NCBI RefSeq assembly: GCF_000699445.3
Contig: NC_067201.1
Coordinates: forward strand, 12,579,501 to 12,643,500
Origin: Schistosoma haematobium
Taxonomy: Eukaryota; Platyhelminthes; Trematoda; Strigeidida; Schistosomatidae
Direction: 5' to 3'
DNA: 64,000 bases
Below the pieces are notes generated by a model. The model saw only the letters and a program-made list of their open reading frames with translations. It did no database searches and had not been told where the DNA came from. Below, in pieces: positions 57,599-64,000 of the stretch. A program made the position numbers and the translations under genes. The stretch's first letter is position 1; each line of letters starts with the position of its first letter.

Positions 57599-58851
57599 GT
57601 ATATTTCGTACCTTTAATATATAACTAACGACAGATAATGAGATAATACTTTATGAAACTGAACATACTGTTTGTTATGTAGATGGTATTCGTCATGGGT
57701 CGATTTTATGTAAGTTATCATTGGAAACTGAAGAGCAATACTTAACTGTTTCGTCATACCACTCTTTAGAAGTGCTAACTCCTAATCCTCCCAAGACCAG
57801 ATTTCATTACATTCAGGTCTCATGAAAGGCATTTAATCATCAGACCTCGAACAACGTTGTAAGTTAACAGTATTGTGGAATCCTGCACATTCTAAGATGA
57901 AATACGCGTACACTTCACCTTAGGTTTTCATTAATATTTGTAAGAAATACTATTTACAAATTAAACAAACTTACACAGAATCCCTTTCATAAAAATACTG
58001 TTTGACCTAAGTACTTACACATAATCATAAAGTTCATATCTATACCATGACAACAACGATAAAAGACTACATGAAAATCACCTTTTATCGTATCAGATAT
58101 GATATGATAAACGATAATACAATCGTATAGTAACGGTTACTGAATAAAATATTAATGTCAAAATTAGCGTGGAAATTTCAGACATCGTAGAAGTATTATC
58201 AATCATATTAAACAATATCTAACAACAAAAGGTGAATAGGTCACTCAGACAAGGATTAAAGTAAGTTCACCAGACATTAGTTAGTTATTTGTATGAAAAA
58301 ACTCAACTTTTTGAAACTTATCATGGTATCGATGCTTGAAAAAGAACATTGTTACAAAGAGAAATCTAACTTTAATACACTAATAACGATAGGATAAGTA
58401 TCCATGACTTTATAGCTTATCGTTCTTCCATAAATAATATGTATGTGGTATTAGGCATTTTTGAACACTTTTTTGTTCATTTATTAGATGATTACTGTAT
58501 GTAAGAACATTTTTTCCAACTGAGGACTTCATTTCAAGCACTGAATTTTACGTTATTCGTTTCTTTCATCCAGTAAGTTGGGGTATATTATGATAGCTGT
58601 TTATAGACGGTATACGCGAAGAGATTCAGATGACTGAAATAAAAACCTCAATAAAATATGTGTTGTTGGATGTAATGCTCATCTACTAAATAAACTGGGA
58701 AAACTTCAGACATGATAGATTTTGCACTTTTTTAAACATTCTAAAGTGATGCACAATCCCACACAACAATGTAAATATGAATAAATAAAAAAAATATTGA
58801 TAAGTGAAGAAAGCAATTTCGTTTAACAGTTAAAAAATTCCACACTTCACA
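57599..58851. other. Intron 10, no recognised element
   Basis: AT-rich; nothing recognised. Confidence 0.5.
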
Positions 58852-58897
58852 TCTTTGGACGGCCGTTTCGTCCTAGTATGAGACTCCTCAGCAGTGC
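58852..58897 (-). ncRNA. Hammerhead ribozyme motif, SINE-B, core intact, stem I 3' strand lost
   Basis: Core CTGAGGA and GAAAC, stem II GTCT/GGAC, stem III ACGGCCGT, GTC triplet. Only CA of the stem I 3' strand remains. Confidence 0.72.
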
Positions 58898-59033
58898 GCA
58901 TCCATGATACGGCATTCGAATCCAGGGTCATCGGTCTTGCGCGTGAACGCTTAACCTCTAGACCACTGAGCCGTCATCCAATAAAGTTAATGTTTAACTT
59001 CAACCGATCCATGATCTTGTGAAACTTTTCAAT
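58852..59033 (-). repeat. SINE-B lacking everything 3' of the ribozyme
   Basis: Minus-strand unit with a GTTAAACATTAAC block, A-box region, B box GATTCGAATG and intact hammerhead core. Similarity stops two bases past the predicted cleavage point; the usual tail is absent. Confidence 0.82.
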
Positions 59034-59040
59034 GGTGGTC

Positions 59041-59400
59041 GATTACATCTCAGTCCTACAGGAGGTCGGTCACGGCTCGAACAGCTCAGTGGTAACGTCT
59101 CAGACTGTGAAGCTGGGTGACACGAGATTGAATCCGCCACGGAGCACCAGTTCCTTCAAGATTACAGGTACACCTTGCTGACGAGTGTCAAGTAGCACGA
59201 AACCCGGGTCCAGGGTTTCCTGTCGACTACCTCCAACCACCATCTAATCTCACAATAGTGAACGCAGTATCGAGTCACCTAGACTGGTGGCCACATTGCA
59301 ACATGGTCGATAGCATTCGATCTGCACTAATAAAGACTAGACACGCATGACATTGATCGCCACCCAGTGATCAATCAATTGTGACTAATTTACATTCATT
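59041..59400 (+). repeat. SINE-C copy 3, best preserved, with inverted flank module
   Basis: CATCTCAGTCCTACAGGAGG start, A box AGCTCAGTGGTAACG, B box GATTGAATCC, pre-ribozyme CAAGATTACAGGTACACC, intact hammerhead, then GACTACCTCCAACCACC and the inverted module 59270-59385 (GGTGGCCACATTGCAACATG). Confidence 0.87.
59172..59216 (+). ncRNA. Hammerhead ribozyme motif, SINE-C, intact
   Basis: Stem I ACCTTG/CAGGGT (one wobble), core CTGACGA and GAAAC, stem II GTGT/GCAC, palindromic stem III ACCCGGGT, GTC triplet. Confidence 0.82.
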
Positions 59401-59861
59401 GAATCATAAAACATTAAACAATTCTATCAATAATCAATTATAGATATGAATTTCTTCCCTAGTTTTCTCAAAAATATAGTTCTATCTTTTATTAATCTGA
59501 AATATTTTGATTGGGCTTCTGATGTGTAAATATGTACTATTCAATTTATTATTATTTTAAACTATTCATATTGATTGTTTGGAGAACTTTTATCTTTCGT
59601 CATTTGTATGACAACTAACATTCAATATTCATTACTTATGATCATTTAAATCACAACTTCATGAATAAACTTCAATGATGAAATCATTGAACAAATTGAG
59701 TTCATAATACTAATATTTAGTTGTTTCTTTTTCATTACATTCTAAAACGTTATGTTACATGTTGTTCATTTAAATGGATATATTTATAGATGATACTTTT
59801 ATGGAGTAGATGAAATGCTTAGAGCCTGTTATGTCATAATTACATGATAATCATCTACATA

Positions 59862-60025
59862 TACCCACTAGTAACTGGCTTTAAGAGGTATTTTCTAGAG
59901 TTCTAGTGAGAAACAGTGACTAGTGGATTTCAACCCGTTATGTTGTGAGATAGTAACTCACTAATGACAATGGTGGATGTGTCGCTCAATTTCGTGGATT
60001 AGTTAAAGTTATACTCACTGACCTA
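59862..60025 (+). repeat. SINE-B body fragment
   Basis: Blocks AAGAGGTATTTTCTAGAG, GATAGTAACTCACTAATGAC and GGATGTGTCGCTCAATTTCG, without head or ribozyme. Confidence 0.75.
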
Positions 60026-60109
60026 AATGTTAAAACAACATGCCGTGTCTAGTTTTTTTCTCAAGATTTATCAGCCACTGTGTTCAGAGATGTATGTAGT
60101 TTAGAGGTT

Positions 60110-60705
60110 GCTTTGGCGTTAGGCAGCTGAAGTCAGTCAGCAGGAAACTCTAAAGTCACACTTCTTCCCACTAGGCAATCATCTGTAAAATGTACCTGAA
60201 GTCCTTATAGAACTGGTGTTTGCTGTGTGATTCAAACTGGTGTTATCCACTTTCATAGTTTGAGATGTTAGAAGTGAGTGTTTTAAGCAGTAACTGATCT
60301 CCGTATGCTTATTTATTGGTATTACTCTATCGCTGAGTAGCAGCAACTAATGTCGTGTTTGTACAGTCTATAATGCTGATCGAATTCGATCGATCAAGTC
60401 TTAATTAAGGCAATATTTAAGCATGATCTTAGTCACCACTTAGTCATCCTAGTTCAACTCGGGGCCATTCGTGGTTCAAATAACTCAAAGATAACGTCCT
60501 GGACTGTAGAAATAGACAACACTTATAAAGGCGGGATCAGTTGTGTAAGGATATTAGAGACTCCTTACTGATGATTGAGTAATAATAAGAAATGTAGCTC
60601 CAGAATTTCTTGCTGACAAACTCTAATCCTGCTGATTGATAGAATACGATCAGCACTAAGGGCCAAACAAACAAGACAATGGTTCCTACTCAGCGACCAG
60701 TAAAT
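60110..60705. repeat. Old SINE-C fragments
   Basis: Inverted remnant at 60110-60265, flank-module remnant at 60295-60410 (TAATGTCGTGTTTGTACAGTC) and a plus remnant at 60475-60570. Confidence 0.5.
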
Positions 60706-60854
60706 TTATAGATAACATTACTGACGATTCATTCCTAAACACAAAATTAAGCAGTTACCATGCTCTTTATGTCTATTAACTCTATGAGCGTACACTTTAA
60801 AACATGTATTCATTAACATTCTATCATTCTGCCCCATGAAAATTCCTATTACAG

Positions 60855-61106
60855 GTTAATTTTAGTAAAAATCGACTAGTCAGTATAGTACCATTTGATT
60901 GGAATCGTGTTACTCTATGTTCAATACGTGGTGTTGATGGATCAGATTATATCAATGCCAGTTTTATTGATGGTTATTTGAAGAAAAATGCATATATTGC
61001 TTGTCAAGGTCCAATGATCTCAACTGTGGAAGATTTTTGGCGTATGGTTTGGGAGAAACACATCTGTCTCATAGTTATGTTGTGTTCAGTGAAGGAAAGT
61101 GGAAAA
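60855..61106 (+). CDS. LAR: LAR-type receptor tyrosine phosphatase, exon 11 (D2, N-terminal half)
   Basis: 84 codons in phase 0. VNFSKNRLVSIVPFDWNRV matches the D2 phosphotyrosine loop (LAR NKFKNRLVNIMPYELTRV). GSDYINASFIDGYLKKNAY and IACQGPMISTVEDFWRMVWEKH match the following D2 core. It stops at VKESGK just before the expected CxQYWP motif, at a GTAAGA donor. A downstream AG (60865) is a less likely acceptor because it would remove NKF-equivalent residues. D2 is normally a regulatory domain; its own catalytic loop lies beyond the window, so its activity cannot be judged. Confidence 0.93.
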
Positions 61107-61325
61107 GTAAGAATAGATATATATAATATGCATGTTTACAAATTGATACAAATCAATTTAAATTATCACATGTATCATGGATATGTACTAAGATTTGAAT
61201 TCTGGGATACTTTGACAAAAATAAAAGATTTTTACAACTTACTTTACAAACTGACCTTAACTAAATAACCACTGAAAACCAGGAAGCACTGGACAGTTAT
61301 TACATGCTAGTATGGGACACTTTAA
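61107..61325. other. Intron 11 start with SINE-B scrap
   Basis: GTAAGA donor, then AT-rich sequence. 61270-61320 is a short minus-strand SINE-B ribozyme remnant (AGGAAGCACTGGACAG). Confidence 0.6.
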
Positions 61326-63015
61326 CTCCACTTGTAGCTCTTCTAGGGCTACTGCCGGTCCCAAGCCCACGCAAGGGGGTAAAGTTGGGTATGGGGTCGG
61401 CAACCACATCTCGTAGAAAACAACCTTGCTAAAAAATACTAACCAGAATAAACAAATTAAACAATTTAAACTCTGCCCTGGGAGTCGAAGGAAGAATTAT
61501 GACGTCTCATAATAAAAGCCGAGATTCTTCGGAAGCTGCGAGGCCCATGCCCCTTCTAACAACCAGAGCAACAATTTTTATAAGTACGCGAAAGACCGGA
61601 AGGACAGGTCAAATAGCTGAGGACATGAGGAGATACAACTTGACGGTTCTCAGAATCCGCGAAACCCATTGAACTCTAGCTGGACAGCAAAGGTTATGTA
61701 AGGAAGAGATGCTGCTGTACTCCGTTCATGAAGAGGAAAATGCTCCACACACTCAGGGAGTTGCTCTGATGCTGTTCAAAGAAGCTCGAAATGCACTTTT
61801 AGGATGGGAATCTCATTGATCCATAATCATCAAAACATCCTTCCAAACAGAGAAGTAGGGAATTGCAGTTAGTATTATCCAATGTTATTCACCTACCAAT
61901 GACAGCAACGACGACAATAAGGATCAGTTCTATGAGAGGCTGCAATCGATCATAACGAAGTGCTCAGGAAAGAACCTGAGAATTCTGACGTGAGATCTAA
62001 ACTCCAAAGTCGGAATGGACAACACCGGATATGAGGATATCATGGGACGACATGGACTAGGAGAGAGAAACTAGAATGAGTTGAGATTCGCATTCAACAA
62101 GTTGGTTATAGGCGGCACAATATTCTCACACAAACACATACACAAAGCTACACGGGTTTCACTGGACCAGACTGATCATATTTGTATAGGTAAACAATTC
62201 ACAAGGTCAATGGTAGACGTGAGAACCAGGAGAGGTGCTGACATAGTTTCTGATCACCAACAACTGGTTGTGGCCAAGATAAAACTGAAACTAAAGAAGC
62301 GTTGGATAACTGGACAAACAGGATTACAAGGGTTCAATACAGCCTTCATTCGTCATACTAACAAACTCAACGAATTCAAGATAGCTCTGAGCAACGGGTT
62401 CCAAGCCTTACAGGATCTACTCAGTAAGGGGAAACTACTATGGAGGACAACTGGAAAGGTATGAAAGAAGCACTAACTTCAATATGTCAGGAGGTTCTGG
62501 GCCTCAAGAAGCATCGTCATAAGAAAGGATCTTAATCGAAGCCACGAACGAGATTCGAGAAAAGGAGAACAAGAAGACAGCAATTAACAACAGCCGAACA
62601 AGAGCAGAGAAAGTCGAGGCACAAGCTGAATTGACAGGAAAATACAGTAAACCAGAGAGACCGGTCAAGGAGAAAGAAGGCAAGCTAATCAATGAAATTC
62701 AATGACAGAAAAACACATAAGTGGAACAATTTGAGAAACTCCATTGAATCCACCGGTTATCGAAGCAGCACACATAGATTTCCCTATAGATGTCACTCCA
62801 CTAACGATCGAAGTCAGGATGGTTATCAGACAAATCCAGTGTGAAAAAGCAGCAGGACCTGTCAATATACCAACCGAAGCTCTGAAGTCGTACACAGAAG
62901 TAACTGCAAAGATACTCCATGTCACTTGCAGGAAGATTTGAGAGGGAGAAAAATTGCCAACAGACTGGGTAGACGGGTACCGCACCAAGATACCAAAGAA
63001 AAGAGTAGTTTAACC
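61326..63015 (+). mobile_element. RTE-type retrotransposon, 5' two-fifths, decayed
   Basis: Longest 5' copy of the GTAA-tailed family in the window. It has the leader, then an endonuclease-region frame with many stops and shifts: EEENAPHTQGVALML, CYSPTNDSND, NKLVIGGTIF and VRTRRGADIVSDHQ. The start of the reverse transcriptase domain follows (CEKAAGPVNIPTEALKS). It ends at IPKK, before the catalytic core, where a SINE-A begins. Confidence 0.85.
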
Positions 63016-63019
63016 CAAT

Positions 63020-63345
63020 CACCCAAGCCAATGGCTATCAAGAATCAGTAGGTAAGTGGATAATGTGATAGATTTTGAAGCCAATAGTACTGAATTCGAG
63101 TCCCAGAATGAAAAATAACTCTGGTATGCATGTACATACAGCTGAAGAATCACAAATAAAACAAAAAACGCACGTCCTGTATTTCACTGCTAGCCACTAT
63201 CCATCTTTGCTTATAACGCTTGTGAATTAAGACAATATCGAGGCAGTTCTCACAGGATGCACATATGCCAATAAAAGACTGATCGATTGCAGTCCTAAAC
63301 ATCACTGGGAAGATACAAGAAAACAATACCAAGTGTAAAATATCA
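63020..63345 (+). repeat. SINE-A copy, plus strand
   Basis: A box CAGTAGGTAAGTGG, B box ATTCGAGTCCC, decayed ribozyme (CTGAAGAA, AAAAAAC) and complete tail to AAAACAATACCAAGTG. It abuts the broken end of the RTE copy. Confidence 0.85.
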
Positions 63346-64000
63346 TAGGTAGTTTTTTTGATTTTATGATAATAAATCATTTCAACTTACTACAGAATAA
63401 CATACTTCACTTTGTCATGTAAATTATGTGAGAAAACCGAAGTAAATGTAATAGGTTTCGAACCTTGAAATGAATTCTTTCTCGTAAATGAATACTTTTT
63501 GAGTGGTGAGTCAATCTTATTAGTAAATGAGATAAACCAGTCTGAAGTTTAAATACGATTACACAATGGGAGTAATTTCATAAAAAAAAGTCATCTTGAT
63601 TTAATTCTATAAACTAGAATAAATCAGATTACAACAAAACACTATGATCATTAAACTCATTTGAATCCTTCTATCTAATTGTAATAAACCAGTATAATAT
63701 CCAGATTATTCACTAAAGTAGGAAGAAATTAAACTCATCTGTTTGTCATTGAGTAGTCAAACATGTGAATTAGTAACTTTATAGTCTTTATTTTAAAATA
63801 ATTTAGTGACTTATATAATTTCTATACAAAACGTTCTATCCTCATTATAAATGTTGGAAACGTTACGATTAGAAACAAATCTAATACTCGTTAAACTAAT
63901 GGCGACAATTTTAACTTATCGACTTGATAGATAACTGTTTGGTATTTAACATTATGAATACTAAATTCCAATCCTGATGAAAGCAACAATCCTGACTGAG
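63346..64000. other. Intron 11, end of window
   Basis: AT-rich; no exon or element recognised. Confidence 0.55.

Noticed and set aside
60865..60866. Alternative acceptor TTTTAG for exon 11
   Set aside because: Using it would lose residues matching the conserved NKFKNR motif of D2; the ACAG acceptor at 60851-60854 keeps them in frame.
62081..62464. 127-codon plus-strand frame as an independent gene
   Set aside because: It is the endonuclease C-terminal part of a decayed RTE copy, flanked by stops and frame changes.

Overview
The window is AT-rich eukaryotic DNA from a blood fluke, almost certainly Schistosoma (species not resolved). The evidence is Smalpha-type tRNA-derived repeats carrying hammerhead ribozyme motifs, a 3.9 kb SR2-like non-LTR retrotransposon with a GACT-repeat tail, a second RTE-type family with a GTAA-repeat tail, a MULE transposase with micro-introns, and small exons separated by kilobase introns full of mobile DNA.

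One host gene crosses the whole window on the + strand and continues past both edges. It is a LAR-type (type IIa) receptor protein tyrosine phosphatase. Eleven exons join in one frame (782-1075, 5949-6130, 11479-11799, 14896-15241, 17713-18365, 26576-27338, 28101-28429, 39686-39912, 44924-45087, 49010-49548, 60855-61106), giving 4,070 nt or 1,356 whole codons. They encode three fibronectin III domains, the LAR-specific membrane-proximal ectodomain, one transmembrane helix, a long Asn/Ser-rich cytoplasmic juxtamembrane region, the whole D1 phosphatase domain and the first half of D2. Upstream ectodomain exons (including the start) and the end of D2 lie outside the window. D1 keeps the WPD aspartate and the Cys-x5-Arg loop but has a Gln-to-Glu change in the Q-loop.

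The introns (0.76-11.3 kb) are built from repeats. Three tRNA-headed short families occur, called here SINE-A (Smalpha-like), SINE-B (by far the commonest) and SINE-C. Each carries a hammerhead motif just after its B box, with a palindromic 8-nt stem III that differs between families. Many copies are partial head-to-tail dimers or inverted composites, and several breakpoints fall at the ribozyme. RTE-type fragments lie near 4.3-5.6, 6.2-7.1, 9.7-10.1, 52.2/56.2 and 61.3-63.0 kb. The SR2-like element at 30.4-34.2 kb is nearly full length but has four in-frame stops.

The 11.3 kb intron before the D2 exon holds a roughly 3.8 kb MULE (52344-56137), inserted with an 11-bp target duplication into an old RTE copy. 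Its transposase reads as one 441-codon frame once 39-nt and 35-nt introns are removed. Other repeats are three LTR-like or unnamed dispersed families, a fold-back element and several microsatellites. I see no tRNA, rRNA, CRISPR or second host gene.
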